Assembly (NCBI GenBank): GCA_048393055.1
Contig: DBFJJS010000013.1
Location: 1-64,000, forward strand
From: Faeciplasma sp048393055
GTDB lineage: Bacteria > Bacillota > Clostridia > Oscillospirales > Ruminococcaceae
Direction: 5' to 3'
Length of the DNA: 64,000 bases
Shown: positions 31,315-39,607 of the stretch, piece by piece
Layout: each line of letters opens with the position of its first letter
Numbering within the stretch: position 1 is the first letter of the stretch
Translations under genes and position numbers: made by a program
Notes under the pieces: model-generated
What the model was told of the DNA's origin: nothing
The model's database searches: none
What the model saw: only the letters and a program-made list of their open reading frames with translations

Positions 31315-33072
31315 CTATTTCTTTCTCAGCGCGTTTACCGCGTCGTCGTCTACAGTGACGTAAAGCGTCCTGTTGTTTGTAAATATCACCATTCCGGGCT
31401 TTGCGCCGGACGGCTTCTTCACATATTTTACAAGCGTATAATCCACAGGCACGCTTGACGAGCCCCTGGCGGAAGAATGATAAGCCGCGATCATCGCCGC
31501 ATCCTCTATGGTAGACATCGGGACCTGCCTGCCCTCGGCCGCTATTATGACATGCGCGCCGGTAATATTCTGAACATGAAGCCATATGTCGGATTTATCG
31601 GCGGTTTTTAAGGTCATCGTATCGTTTTGGCGGTTGTTGCGACCCGCATATATTCTGTAGCCGTCGCCTGAAACATACTCTACCGGCGGCAGGGACCTGG
31701 GAAGCTTGTTTTTTGACTTCGGAGGTTTCACATACCCCTCGCCGGCAAGCTCCAGCCTTATGTCGCTCAGCTCGCTTTCCGTAGACGCGCGGCTCAGCGA
31801 ATCGAAAACTGAATCGATGTACCTTATCTCCTCCTCGCCCTCCGCTATAAGCTGAGTGAGCTTTTTTTCGGCGGTATCAGCCTTGCGGTATTCCTGATAA
31901 TACCTTTGGGCGTTCTGTGCGGGAGTGAGCCTTGGATCAAGCTCTATCTCCATAAGCTTTCCGCCGTCGTAATAGTTTTCAACAGACGCGGCCGTCATTC
32001 CCTTCTCAAGCCGGTACAAATTCGACATTATCAAATCGCCCTTTAATCTGAGGATATCCCTGCTTTGGCACTGGGAAAGCTCTATTTTCTGCGCCGAAAC
32101 GCGCCTTTGCGTCCTCTCGCTTAGGCTTATAAGCAGCTTGAACAGGTCGTTTGCACGCTGTCTTGTCTGCGCGATGACGTCCCGCTCGGCATAAAAGTAA
32201 TCCAAAAGCGCGCCCGGCGACTCAAACTCCTTAGTTGTCATAAGCGAGCCATACTGCCTTATGTCTACAAAGCAAAAGTCCTTCATAAGTCCCGTCTTAT
32301 CCTTGAGCAGGACATATTTATTTTTTCCTTCCCTTATTTGAGCGGCAGAGTTTTCAAGATAAAACGCCAGCCTGTCAAGCTCGTCGTGACTGAACTCCTG
32401 AGCGGGCTTATCCTCTCCGCGGCAGGCGTAAAAAACCGCTTCCCGCGCAAATACCGGCGATATCCCCTCTATAAGCCCAACGAGCGCCTTTGACGGATCT
32501 CTTTTGCTTGAACCTAAAAAGCCCTCCGAAAGCCTGGCGCGGTCTATTCCAAATAAGCTCATTCTCCTGTCGCGCGGGGGGAGAGCGTAGTTTATTCCGG
32601 GCAGCACAAGCCTTACGCTCGACATCCCCTCGCCCACTCTTTTGATTGCGTCTATTACCCTGCCGTCGTCTCCTATGAGTATGATATTTGAATACTTGCC
32701 CATTATTTCGGCAGCAACGGTAAGCACGACCTTATCGCCGAGCTCGTTTACCGTCTCAAAATCAAAATTAAGTATGCGCTCGAAGCCGTCCTGCCTTATC
32801 GCAATCAGCCTTGCCGACGACAGGTGCTTTCTCATGAGCATGCAGAACATCGGCGGCGACTTGGGGTTTTCCAGCTCCGCCTGAGTTAAATGCACTCTGG
32901 CAGTTCCCGCCGAGGAGGAAAAGAACAGCTTCTTCGTTCCGCTTGAGAGGGTTCTTAAAGATATTATCAAATTGTCCTTGGAGGGCTGATGGATCTTATC
33001 CACCCTTGCTCCTATGATGATCCCCTCCAGCTCACGCCTTACAAGGCTTAAATACACACCGTCAAGCGCCAT
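31315..33072 (-). CDS. rqcH: Ribosome quality control factor RqcH (NFACT, fibronectin-binding-like)
   Basis: A 585-residue NFACT protein. RqcH binds stalled 50S-nascent chain complexes and adds alanine tails that mark the chain for decay. The N-terminal NFACT-N domain begins DGVYLSLVRREL; the middle is the coiled-coil and helical HhH part (about 250-420); the C-terminal NFACT-R domain includes SGDGYRIYAGRNNRQND, the DIWLHVQNITGAHVII segment and VDYTLVKYVKKPSGAKPGMVIF. Older annotation calls these fibronectin-binding proteins. It lies 14 bases after the Nif3-like gene. Confidence 0.93.
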   Translation of the reverse strand: MALDGVYLSLVRRELEGIIIGARVDKIHQPSKDNLIISLRTLSSGTKKLFFSSSAGTARVHLTQAELENPKSPPMFCMLMRKHLSSARLIAIRQDGFERILNFDFETVNELGDKVVLTVAAEIMGKYSNIILIGDDGRVIDAIKRVGEGMSSVRLVLPGINYALPPRDRRMSLFGIDRARLSEGFLGSSKRDPSKALVGLIEGISPVFAREAVFYACRGEDKPAQEFSHDELDRLAFYLENSAAQIREGKNKYVLLKDKTGLMKDFCFVDIRQYGSLMTTKEFESPGALLDYFYAERDVIAQTRQRANDLFKLLISLSERTQRRVSAQKIELSQCQSRDILRLKGDLIMSNLYRLEKGMTAASVENYYDGGKLMEIELDPRLTPAQNAQRYYQEYRKADTAEKKLTQLIAEGEEEIRYIDSVFDSLSRASTESELSDIRLELAGEGYVKPPKSKNKLPRSLPPVEYVSGDGYRIYAGRNNRQNDTMTLKTADKSDIWLHVQNITGAHVIIAAEGRQVPMSTIEDAAMIAAYHSSARGSSSVPVDYTLVKYVKKPSGAKPGMVIFTNNRTLYVTVDDDAVNALRKK

Positions 33073-33086
33073 TTTTACTCCTTTTG

Positions 33087-33869
33087 CTAAACAGTTTTTA
33101 TCGTAGTGCCCAGTCCCGACAGGATAAATTCCACGTCGGTAAATTCCTTCTTCAGCAGGTCTTTTAAATACTGCATTGCGATTATTTCCGTTTCATAGTG
33201 ACCGGCGTCGATAAGCGTGACGCCTATGCGCTCCGCTTCCAGAAACTCGTGATGCTTCACCTCGGCGGTAATAAAAGCGTCAAGCCCTAACCTTACGGCC
33301 TCAAAAATGCCGCTTCCGCCCGCGCCCGATATCATTCCGACGCGCCTTATATCCCGCTTGCCCGCGACGTACTTAAGTGCCGTGCAGCCAAAGCGCTCCC
33401 TGCACAGAGCGGCAAGCTCTGAAGGAGACATATTTTCACACTCCGCCACCGCGCCGTAGCCCACGCTTCTGCCGCTGATGTCGTCAAACCTGTTTATCTC
33501 GACAAGCTCACGGCAGTTTTTAAAGCCGAGCCTATGCGCCATCATATCGCTGATTCCGTATTCCGCGCTGTCGAGGTTCGTGTGCGCGCATATGCACGCT
33601 ATGCCGTATTTTACAAGCCGTCCAGCCGGGTCAAGCTCGCACACCGACCTGAGCGGGTTAAAAATCACCGGATGATGGGTAAGTATAAGCTCGCAGCCCA
33701 GCTCTTTTGCCTCGTCTATGACGCGGTTCTCCGCATCCAGCGCCAAAAGGGCGCGCGTCACGCTGTCCCGCGGCAGTCCGATAAGAAGCCCAGAATTGTC
33801 CCAGCTGTCCTGCGTCCGAAACGGCGCTATGCCGTCTATAAATTTATATATCTGTAAAACCGTCCTCAT
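33087..33869 (-). CDS. Nif3-like dinuclear metal-centre hexameric protein
   Basis: A 260-residue Nif3/YbgI-type protein. Metal ligands are visible: LTHHPVIFNPL (two His), CAHTNLDSAEYGISD (Asp) and, at the end, DAGHYETE (His and Glu). The family has been called GTP cyclohydrolase I type 2, without firm proof of that reaction. Its start overlaps the trmK stop by four bases (ATGA), the usual arrangement in Firmicutes, where trmK and this gene are neighbours. Confidence 0.92.
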   Translation of the reverse strand: MRTVLQIYKFIDGIAPFRTQDSWDNSGLLIGLPRDSVTRALLALDAENRVIDEAKELGCELILTHHPVIFNPLRSVCELDPAGRLVKYGIACICAHTNLDSAEYGISDMMAHRLGFKNCRELVEINRFDDISGRSVGYGAVAECENMSPSELAALCRERFGCTALKYVAGKRDIRRVGMISGAGGSGIFEAVRLGLDAFITAEVKHHEFLEAERIGVTLIDAGHYETEIIAMQYLKDLLKKEFTDVEFILSGLGTTIKTV

Positions 33870-34561
33870 TGGTGCTTTCCTCCCGTAATTTTCCCGTCAA
33901 TTTCAATTTTTTGCGACAGCTCGCCGCACAGCGCCTCAAGCCTTTCCGACTCGCCCGTCATGCCGGGACTGCGTCTCATTCCGACAGCCGCGCGCGAAAG
34001 CTTATTTATCTGGCGGCGTATGTATTTTACCGACTCCCTGTCGCTGGGGTCAAGTCTCCCCAGTATGCTTTCGGCGTCCGAGAGCTCCCGCTTTTTCCCA
34101 CAGTATTTTGCGTTTAAAACAAGATAGACATGTTTTCCGTCCTCGCACGCCCTCGAACGGGTGATTTCATAGCCGTTTTCATACAGCCACCTCACCAGCT
34201 CCCGCTCGCGCGTGTTGGGCTGCAGAACAAAATTAATATTTTGCGCACAGACGCCGGAAAGTATCTGCGCTATAAGCTCGCCGCCCATCCCGGCGATAAC
34301 TATATCGCTCACGCCCTCGAGCGGCACTTCACGAAGCCCGTCCGACTGCACCAGTCTTATGCTTTTGGAAAGACCTGCTCGCTCGACGTTTTCCCTCGCG
34401 CATTCCAGCGGACCTTCCGCTATGTCGCATGCATACGCCGTTTTGCATACGCCGCTCTGCACAAGGTATATGGGCAGGTAGGCGTGGTCAGTTCCGACGT
34501 CGCAGACGATCCCGCCTCCCCCGACGTACTCCGCGCACGCCGCAAGCCGTTTTGTAAGCAC
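33866..34561 (-). CDS. trmK: tRNA (adenine(22)-N1)-methyltransferase TrmK
   Basis: A 231-residue SAM-dependent methylase. The SAM motif VCDVGTDHAYLPIYLV follows a short helix; NVERAGLS, SDGLREVPLEG and DIVIAGMGGELIAQIL match the TrmK Rossmann fold, and FVLQPNTRERELVRWLYENGYEI is the family's C-terminal signature. It methylates A22 in the D arm of class II tRNAs in B. subtilis. Start is GTG 34561 with CGGAGG upstream. Confidence 0.93.
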   Translation of the reverse strand: MLTKRLAACAEYVGGGGIVCDVGTDHAYLPIYLVQSGVCKTAYACDIAEGPLECARENVERAGLSKSIRLVQSDGLREVPLEGVSDIVIAGMGGELIAQILSGVCAQNINFVLQPNTRERELVRWLYENGYEITRSRACEDGKHVYLVLNAKYCGKKRELSDAESILGRLDPSDRESVKYIRRQINKLSRAAVGMRRSPGMTGESERLEALCGELSQKIEIDGKITGGKHQ

Positions 34562-34579
34562 AACTGAACCTCCGCTTCA

Positions 34580-34609
34580 AAAAGCTTGGGCAGCCCGCAA
34601 AGGCTGCCC
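34580..34609 (-). terminator. Terminator after the DUF1858 gene
   Basis: GGGCAGCC (34588-34595) pairs with GGCTGCCC (34602-34609), followed on the minus strand by CAAGCTTTTTG. Confidence 0.8.
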
Positions 34610-34624
34610 GCAGTCAACCGGTTA

Positions 34625-34822
34625 TTATTGTCCGAAATACTCCTTGAGCTTTTTGACAAGCTCGTCCGGGTCGGCGCCGTGCACCATGCACGCCTGCTCT
34701 ATGGTTTCTCCCCTGGCTGAGGGACAGCCCAGGCAATGCATACCCATCTCCAAAAACAGCGGGGCACAGCCGGAATCAATATCTAAAACATCTCCGATGA
34801 CTGAATCTTTTGTGATATTCAT
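34625..34822 (-). CDS. DUF1858 domain protein
   Basis: A 65-residue protein of the DUF1858 family, small helical proteins often tied to iron-sulfur or redox proteins in anaerobes. The family hallmark is visible: a CxxC motif in GMHCLGCPSARGETIEQAC, after an N-terminal TKDSVIGDVLD helix. Ser/Ala rather than more Cys follows the CxxC. AGGAGGCTAAACC precedes the start, and a TTGCAA-17-TATAAT promoter lies just upstream. It is a single-gene unit. Confidence 0.85.
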   Translation of the reverse strand: MNITKDSVIGDVLDIDSGCAPLFLEMGMHCLGCPSARGETIEQACMVHGADPDELVKKLKEYFGQ

Positions 34823-34855
34823 GGTTTAGCCTCCTTTACAAAGCTTTCCGATTGA

Positions 34856-34884
34856 ATTATATACTAATTCAGAAGCAATTGCAA
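34856..34884 (-). promoter_or_regulatory. Promoter of the DUF1858 gene
   Basis: TTGCAA (complement of 34879-34884), 17 bases, TATAAT (complement of 34856-34861). Confidence 0.78.
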
Positions 34885-34909
34885 TACCCTAAATATCCCC
34901 CTACAGGAC

Positions 34910-34949
34910 AAAAAAATACGGCGCAGGTTCAAATCCACGCCGTATTTTC
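34910..34949 (-). terminator. Terminator after the zinc-ribbon gene at 35 kb
   Basis: On the minus strand AAATACGGCG pairs with CGCCGTATTT, followed by a T run of about six. Confidence 0.85.
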
Positions 34950-34962
34950 AGTAAAACAAAAA

Positions 34963-35232
34963 TCAGTTTTCTTCCTTCAGCTTGGCAAAGCATTCGCTGC
35001 AGTATACGGGACGGTCGTCATGGGGTTTGAACGGCACCCTCGCTTCCTTGCCGCATGCCGCGCAGGTTGCGGTGTAGTACTGTCTGCCCTCTTCCTTCTT
35101 GCTCTTTCTGCATTCCCTGCACATCTTGGGCTCGTTTTCAAAGCCCTTTTCAGCGTAGAACTCCTGCTCGCCGGCTGTGAAAACGAATTCCTTTCCGCAA
35201 TTACGGCATACCAATGTTTTGTCTTCGTACAT
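34963..35232 (-). CDS. Zinc-ribbon protein (CxxCx(n)CxxC), 89 residues
   Basis: A soluble protein with four CxxC pairs: CRNC, CREC, CAAC and CSEC, forming two zinc ribbons. TLVCRNCGKEFVFTAGEQEFY and KMCRECR mark the probable zinc-ribbon family common in Clostridia. It may bind nucleic acid, but no function is established. ATG 35232 follows GCGAGGGAAAATT; the frame opens earlier with a hydrophobic stretch that lacks a ribosome site and is probably not translated. Confidence 0.8.
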   Translation of the reverse strand: MYEDKTLVCRNCGKEFVFTAGEQEFYAEKGFENEPKMCRECRKSKKEEGRQYYTATCAACGKEARVPFKPHDDRPVYCSECFAKLKEEN

Positions 35233-35345
35233 AATTTTCCCTCGCTTTTTAGTTTTGCCAAGCGGATTAAACCCTTCAACTTTGAATAATAATAAAAAAC
35301 TAATAAACATCGCCCGGAATTAAGCTGCATGGCTCCAAGTTATAT

Positions 35346-35379
35346 TTATAAAAACCCTGCGGACCGCTTTTCGTTCCGC
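35346..35379 (-). terminator. Terminator after the sigH-like gene
   Basis: On the minus strand GCGGA and TCCGC pair (35359-35363 with 35375-35379), then AGGGTTTTTATA. Confidence 0.6.
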
Positions 35380-35396
35380 GCCTCCGCACACGGCTT

Positions 35397-35951
35397 TTAC
35401 CATAAGTTACTGCGAAGCTTTTTTCTCACCCTGAGCAGCGCGTTGTCAACAGACTTAGGCGAAATCCCGAGCTTTTTTGCTATGCCCGCATAGGACAAGC
35501 CCGACATATACCCTTCAAACACGCTTTTTTCAGTCTTGCTAAGACCGCTTTCCATCCAGGAAAACGCCTTTGAGAGCTTTTCTCGGTCCATGACTATGCT
35601 CTCCGGAGAGCTCCCGTCGCCAAGACTGACGCTGTCAAGATTTTCTTCACAGTTGATTATCCGGCTCGACTTCTTCAGCGCAGTGATAATACGATTATGA
35701 ATACAGGCATATGCATAAGTGGAAAACGCTGCGCCCTTAGAGCCGTCATAACTCTTGACGGCATTCATAAGCCCTATTATCCCCTCTGACACCAAATCGT
35801 CGCAGTCGGAAAGATTGTATGAATACACATGAACCAGGCGCCTTACCATACCGACATACCTTGAAATAAGCTCAGAATATGCGGCTTCGTCAGACCCTGC
35901 GAGCCTGCACAGCTCGCTGTCCTCCATAGCCTTGTATTCTATCTGCGGCAA
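35397..35951 (-). CDS. sigH: SigH-like RNA polymerase sigma factor
   Basis: A sigma-70 family factor of about 184 residues. Region 2: SELISRYVGMVRRLVHVY, then LVSEGIIGLMNAVKSYD and AFSTYAYACIHNRIITALKK. Region 4: SKTEKSVFEGYMSGLSYAGIAKKLGISPKSVDNALLRVRKKL, where the SVDNAL-RV-KKL ending matches SigH (Spo0H) closely. SigH drives the entry into sporulation, including spoIIA in B. subtilis. The frame opens at GTG 35960, but GAGGTGG at 35957-35963 best serves TTG 35951; the true start is uncertain by up to three codons. sigH is a moderate rather than certain name. Confidence 0.82.
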   Translation of the reverse strand: MPQIEYKAMEDSELCRLAGSDEAAYSELISRYVGMVRRLVHVYSYNLSDCDDLVSEGIIGLMNAVKSYDGSKGAAFSTYAYACIHNRIITALKKSSRIINCEENLDSVSLGDGSSPESIVMDREKLSKAFSWMESGLSKTEKSVFEGYMSGLSYAGIAKKLGISPKSVDNALLRVRKKLRSNLW

Positions 35952-35982
35952 GTGCACCACCTCATGACTTCATCACAGCATA

Positions 35983-36011
35983 AATATACCATCACATTTT
36001 GCCGATGTCAA
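35983..36011 (-). promoter_or_regulatory. Promoter of the sigH-like gene
   Basis: TTGACA (complement of 36006-36011), 17 bases, TATATT (complement of 35983-35988): a vegetative-type promoter. Confidence 0.8.
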
Positions 36012-36075
36012 GCAAAATAAAAAATATTTGATTCTTTTTGTCAGTGTTCACAATAATATGCCCGGCAATAAGTGA

Positions 36076-36103
36076 AAACGGCACAGAAACACTTATCTGT
36101 GCC
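36076..36103 (-). terminator. Terminator after ftsZ
   Basis: GGCACAG and CTGTGCC pair around ten bases, followed on the minus strand by GTTTTCAC. The U tract is short. Confidence 0.6.
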
Positions 36104-36112
36104 GCTGTATAA

Positions 36113-37174
36113 TCAATCGCGCTTGAACAGATCGTTCCAGAGCCCGTCATAGAAGCTTGTAGAGCTTGTCTCCTGAGCAGCCTGCTCCTGTTCCGCTTCT
36201 TCCTCCGAAGCGGGGGCGTTATATGCGTCAAAGTCGGAAGCAATAACGATAACGTCGATAGTATCCGACAGATCCTCCTTGAAATCTGCACCGAAGATGA
36301 GCTCTACGTCCTCGGCGGCAGCCTTTGTAATAGTATCTGTCAGCTCGGCAATATCTCCCGCGACGATATCCTCGGACATGGTGATATTGATAAGCAGCCT
36401 CTTAGCTCCCTTAATAGACGTCTCAAGCAGCGGGCTGGATATAACCTGCTGAACAGCGTCCGCGACCTTGTCCTTTCCTTCGCCGTGGCCGATAGCCATA
36501 TGTGCGTATCCCGCGTTGCTCATTATCGTCTTTACGTCCGCAAAGTCTACGTTTATCTCGCCGTGACGCAGTATCAGCTCGGTAACGCTTAGCACGGCTG
36601 TCTTAAGTATATCGTCCGCCAGAGCAAACGACTGCCTCATCGTCAGGTTTTCTTTGCCGGTAAGAAGCTTCTGGTTGGGGATAACAACCAAAGAGTCGAC
36701 GTTCTTTATAAGCGCGTCGATTCCGCGCTCCGCCTGAGCAAGCTTTCTCGAGCCCTCGAATGCGAACGGCTTTGTCACAACGGCAACGGTCAGTATTCCC
36801 ATATCCCTTGCTATTTCAGCGACAACAGGAGCTGCGCCCGTTCCTGTTCCGCCGCCCATTCCGGCAGTAATGAATATCATATCCGCGCCCTTTAAGGCGT
36901 CCTGTATCTCATCCTTCGATTCCTGCGCGGCGCCCTCGCCAATTTCAGGCTTTCCGCCGGCGCCGAGACCGTGGGTAAGCTTCTGACCTATTTGAATCTT
37001 TGTCGTCGCCTTGGAGTTCTTAAGAGCCTGAGCGTCTGTATTAACAGATATGTATTCAACATTCTGAATTCCGGTCGCAACAATACAGTTAAGCGCGTTT
37101 CCGCCGCCTCCGCCAACACCGACCACTTTAATTTTGGCGAGATCTATCCCTTCGTTTTCCATTATAAAGCCCAT
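36113..37174 (-). CDS. ftsZ: Cell division protein FtsZ
   Basis: A 353-residue tubulin-like GTPase that forms the Z ring. GGGTGTG (108-114) is the tubulin signature; VVGVGGGGGNALN and NTDAQAL are normal, as is the T7 loop region NVDFADVKTIM. The tail is odd: after an Asp/Glu/Gln-rich linker it ends in SFYDGLWNDLFKRD rather than the usual (D)IPxFLR-type peptide. ATG 37174 follows TTGGAGGATAGGAAA. It has its own promoter and terminator, although it follows divIB of the dcw cluster. ftsA is absent here. Confidence 0.96.
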   Translation of the reverse strand: MGFIMENEGIDLAKIKVVGVGGGGGNALNCIVATGIQNVEYISVNTDAQALKNSKATTKIQIGQKLTHGLGAGGKPEIGEGAAQESKDEIQDALKGADMIFITAGMGGGTGTGAAPVVAEIARDMGILTVAVVTKPFAFEGSRKLAQAERGIDALIKNVDSLVVIPNQKLLTGKENLTMRQSFALADDILKTAVLSVTELILRHGEINVDFADVKTIMSNAGYAHMAIGHGEGKDKVADAVQQVISSPLLETSIKGAKRLLINITMSEDIVAGDIAELTDTITKAAAEDVELIFGADFKEDLSDTIDVIVIASDFDAYNAPASEEEAEQEQAAQETSSTSFYDGLWNDLFKRD

Positions 37175-37231
37175 TTTCCTATCCTCCAATATATACTTCT
37201 AAGGCGCATGTATGCATCTAAATACAGTACT

Positions 37232-37260
37232 ATAGTATCATAAAAAAAACCGCTTGGCAA
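37232..37260 (-). promoter_or_regulatory. Promoter of ftsZ
   Basis: TTGCCA (complement of 37255-37260), 17 bases, TACTAT (complement of 37232-37237), in the 134-base divIB-ftsZ gap. Confidence 0.65.
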
Positions 37261-37308
37261 TAGTTTTAAGCCACAAATTAAAGATAATTTATTCCATTTT
37301 ACCATCTT

Positions 37309-38256
37309 TTAATCGCCACCGTCCTGATTTTCGCCGCCGTCCGGCACATTTTCGCCGTCCTGGGCGTTCTGCTGGTTCTGAGCCTCCTGCTGACTCTGAG
37401 CCTGCTCCTCGCGCTGAGCCATCTCCTGCTCCATCTGAGCAAGATCCTCGCTTGTGATAAACGACACTCCAGCCGCCGCGCTGTGATATATTATCCTGCC
37501 AGTGGCGCCGGGCTCAAGGTTATTTTCAACTATTGCGCTGATGTACCGAAGCTTGTACTCATAATCAAGAGAGCTTCCGAACTCTATATCTATCCTGCCG
37601 TCGTAGCCCATTGTAATGTCCGTTCTGTCGGTCATATCTATATAGCTTATTTTTCCGGGACAGATTTCGTCTATCGCGTCAAGAAGCTGCATGAGTATGG
37701 TTATTTTGTTTTCGTCGGTCGAGCTTATCTGACCTCCGCGCTCGACGCCTGTAAGCTCAAGGCCGTATATCTGCATTATACCCTCGGTTGGCGACGCCTG
37801 CTCAGTTTGAAGATACCTTCCGCTTCTTGTGATGACAGCGTACCTTGAGTCCTCGTACTGACAGCAGGCAAACTCCTCTGCCTCCGTCACCGTTACCATC
37901 ATCTTGTCCGGAAGCTTTCTCTCAACGCTCACGCTCTCGATATAGATAAGCTCCTCCATTATTTTTTTCTCCGCCTCTTCGGTGTCTATTCCGTACATGT
38001 TTTTGCCGGTTTTAAGGTTCGCAGCGTTAAGAATCTCCTCCGCCGAATACCTTTCATTCCCGGTGACTATGTACTCGTTTACCCTGAAAAGAAGCGTCCT
38101 TGACAAAATAAAGAGAATAAATCCGCAAATGAGGAATATCATTAAGTAGTACAGCGAAAGGTTTCTTCTCCGCCTTTTGCGCCTCCTGGGCGCAGCGCTT
38201 CCCTGCTGACCCGCGCGCCGCTGTCCGTCAGGCATGGATTTAACAACATCCCTCAT
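37309..38256 (-). CDS. divIB: Cell division protein DivIB/FtsQ
   Basis: A 315-residue bitopic membrane protein. A basic cytoplasmic head (PRRRKRRRRN) precedes one membrane helix (about 34-55), then a POTRA domain (FRVNEYIVTGNERYSAEEIL to YIESVSVERKLPDKMMVTVTE) and the beta domain. It links FtsL to the division synthase. The last 55 residues are a Gln/Glu/Asp-rich low-complexity tail (QQEAQNQQNAQDG). ATG 38256 follows AAAGAGGTG. It lies 15 bases after murA. Confidence 0.9.
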   Translation of the reverse strand: MRDVVKSMPDGQRRAGQQGSAAPRRRKRRRRNLSLYYLMIFLICGFILFILSRTLLFRVNEYIVTGNERYSAEEILNAANLKTGKNMYGIDTEEAEKKIMEELIYIESVSVERKLPDKMMVTVTEAEEFACCQYEDSRYAVITRSGRYLQTEQASPTEGIMQIYGLELTGVERGGQISSTDENKITILMQLLDAIDEICPGKISYIDMTDRTDITMGYDGRIDIEFGSSLDYEYKLRYISAIVENNLEPGATGRIIYHSAAAGVSFITSEDLAQMEQEMAQREEQAQSQQEAQNQQNAQDGENVPDGGENQDGGD

Positions 38257-38271
38257 GTGCACACCTCTTTT

Positions 38272-39531
38272 CTAAATCCTTTTTATATCAGCGCCTACCG
38301 ACGACAGAACGCTTTCGATGCTTTCATACCCTCTGTCTATAAAATGGACGTTTGAAATAGTAGTGGTTCCCTGGGCGCCGAGCGCCGCAACGACAAGCGC
38401 CGCCCCCGCCCGCAGATCAGCCGCCCTTACCTGTGCGCCGGACAAGGAGCTGACGCCTTCTATAACAGCCACCCTGCCCTCCGCCTTTATGTTTGCTCCC
38501 ATTCTGACAAGCTCGTCTACAGCCATGAACCGGTTTTCAAATATATTTTCCACTATCATGCTTGTGCCGCTTGCACGGCAAAGAGCAGCCATCACTATCG
38601 GCTGACAGTCGGTGGGAAAGCCCGGATACGGCATCGTCCTTATCGTTCTGACCGCCTTAAGCGGCTTTTTGACATTTACAAATATCTTATCCGTATAAGG
38701 ATAAACACCGCAGCCCATCTCGGAAAATACCGACATGCAGGAATACATATCCTGCGGACAAACCCCGGAAAGAATAAGCTCTCCTCCGGTAGCGGCAGCA
38801 GCTCCCATGTAAGTAGCCGCGACAATCCTGTCCGGCATGACCGAATATTCGCAGCCGTGCAGGGAACTCACACCGTTTATTGTCACCGTAGACGTGCCGC
38901 TGCCGCGTATATCCGCTCCGCACTTGTTAAGATAAGCCGCAAGATCCGCTATTTCCGGCTCTCTCGCCGCGTTGTATATTACAACCTCTCCGCTTCCCAT
39001 CGCCGAGTACAGCATAATATTTTCGGTTGCGCCGACCGACGGAAGCGACAGGGTTATATCGCATTTAAGCGGGCGCTGCCCGGCTGTGCAATCAAGCATT
39101 CCGTGATCCTCTATTATCCTTACGCCCAGCTTTTTGAGCGACTCAAGGTGTATATCTATCGGTCTTGGACCAAGCTCGCAGCCTCCCGGGAAGGAGAGCC
39201 TGCACCTCTTGCTTCTGCCCAAAATCGCGCCGAGGAACACTATCGACGATCGCATTTCCCGCATAAGCCCGTCGCTGACGCTGAAGCCGTCGGCAGTGGA
39301 GGAGTCCACCGTCACCGACCCGCCCTCGCGCCTGCACTTACAGCCAAGCGAGCTGAGTATCCTGCACGCGGCGAAAGCGTCTGAAAGCGCAGGGCAGTTA
39401 TGTATAACGCTTGTTCCGCCAGACAAAAACGAAGCGGCAAGCAGGGGCAGCGAGCTGTTTTTTGCGCCCTGGACTTTTATTTCGCCCTCTATCCTCCTAC
39501 CGCCTTCAATGATAAGCTTACTTTCGAGCAT
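38272..39531 (-). CDS. murA: UDP-N-acetylglucosamine 1-carboxyvinyltransferase
   Basis: A 419-residue EPSP-fold enzyme that starts peptidoglycan precursor synthesis by adding enolpyruvate to UDP-GlcNAc. Conserved GAKNSSLPLLAA at the start, and Cys118 in FPGGCELGPRPIDIHL is the catalytic, fosfomycin-target cysteine. The later PYPGFPTDCQPI and RFMAVDELVRMGA match MurA. ATG 39531 follows AAAGGAG; the longer frame to 39552 lacks a site. It sits between murG and divIB, and a second murA copy elsewhere would be usual for Firmicutes. Confidence 0.94.
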   Translation of the reverse strand: MLESKLIIEGGRRIEGEIKVQGAKNSSLPLLAASFLSGGTSVIHNCPALSDAFAACRILSSLGCKCRREGGSVTVDSSTADGFSVSDGLMREMRSSIVFLGAILGRSKRCRLSFPGGCELGPRPIDIHLESLKKLGVRIIEDHGMLDCTAGQRPLKCDITLSLPSVGATENIMLYSAMGSGEVVIYNAAREPEIADLAAYLNKCGADIRGSGTSTVTINGVSSLHGCEYSVMPDRIVAATYMGAAAATGGELILSGVCPQDMYSCMSVFSEMGCGVYPYTDKIFVNVKKPLKAVRTIRTMPYPGFPTDCQPIVMAALCRASGTSMIVENIFENRFMAVDELVRMGANIKAEGRVAVIEGVSSLSGAQVRAADLRAGAALVVAALGAQGTTTISNVHFIDRGYESIESVLSSVGADIKRI

Positions 39532-39607
39532 CTTAATTCTCCTTTGTAACATATTCTGCGCAAATACCTATAAGCATAATATGTCAAAGGGAATAAAGGT
39601 GCTACTT

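Noticed and set aside
35233..35310. Signal-anchor extension of the 35-kb zinc-ribbon protein
   Set aside because: The hydrophobic in-frame extension has no ribosome site, while ATG 35232 does, and relatives begin at a similar MYEDK-type start.
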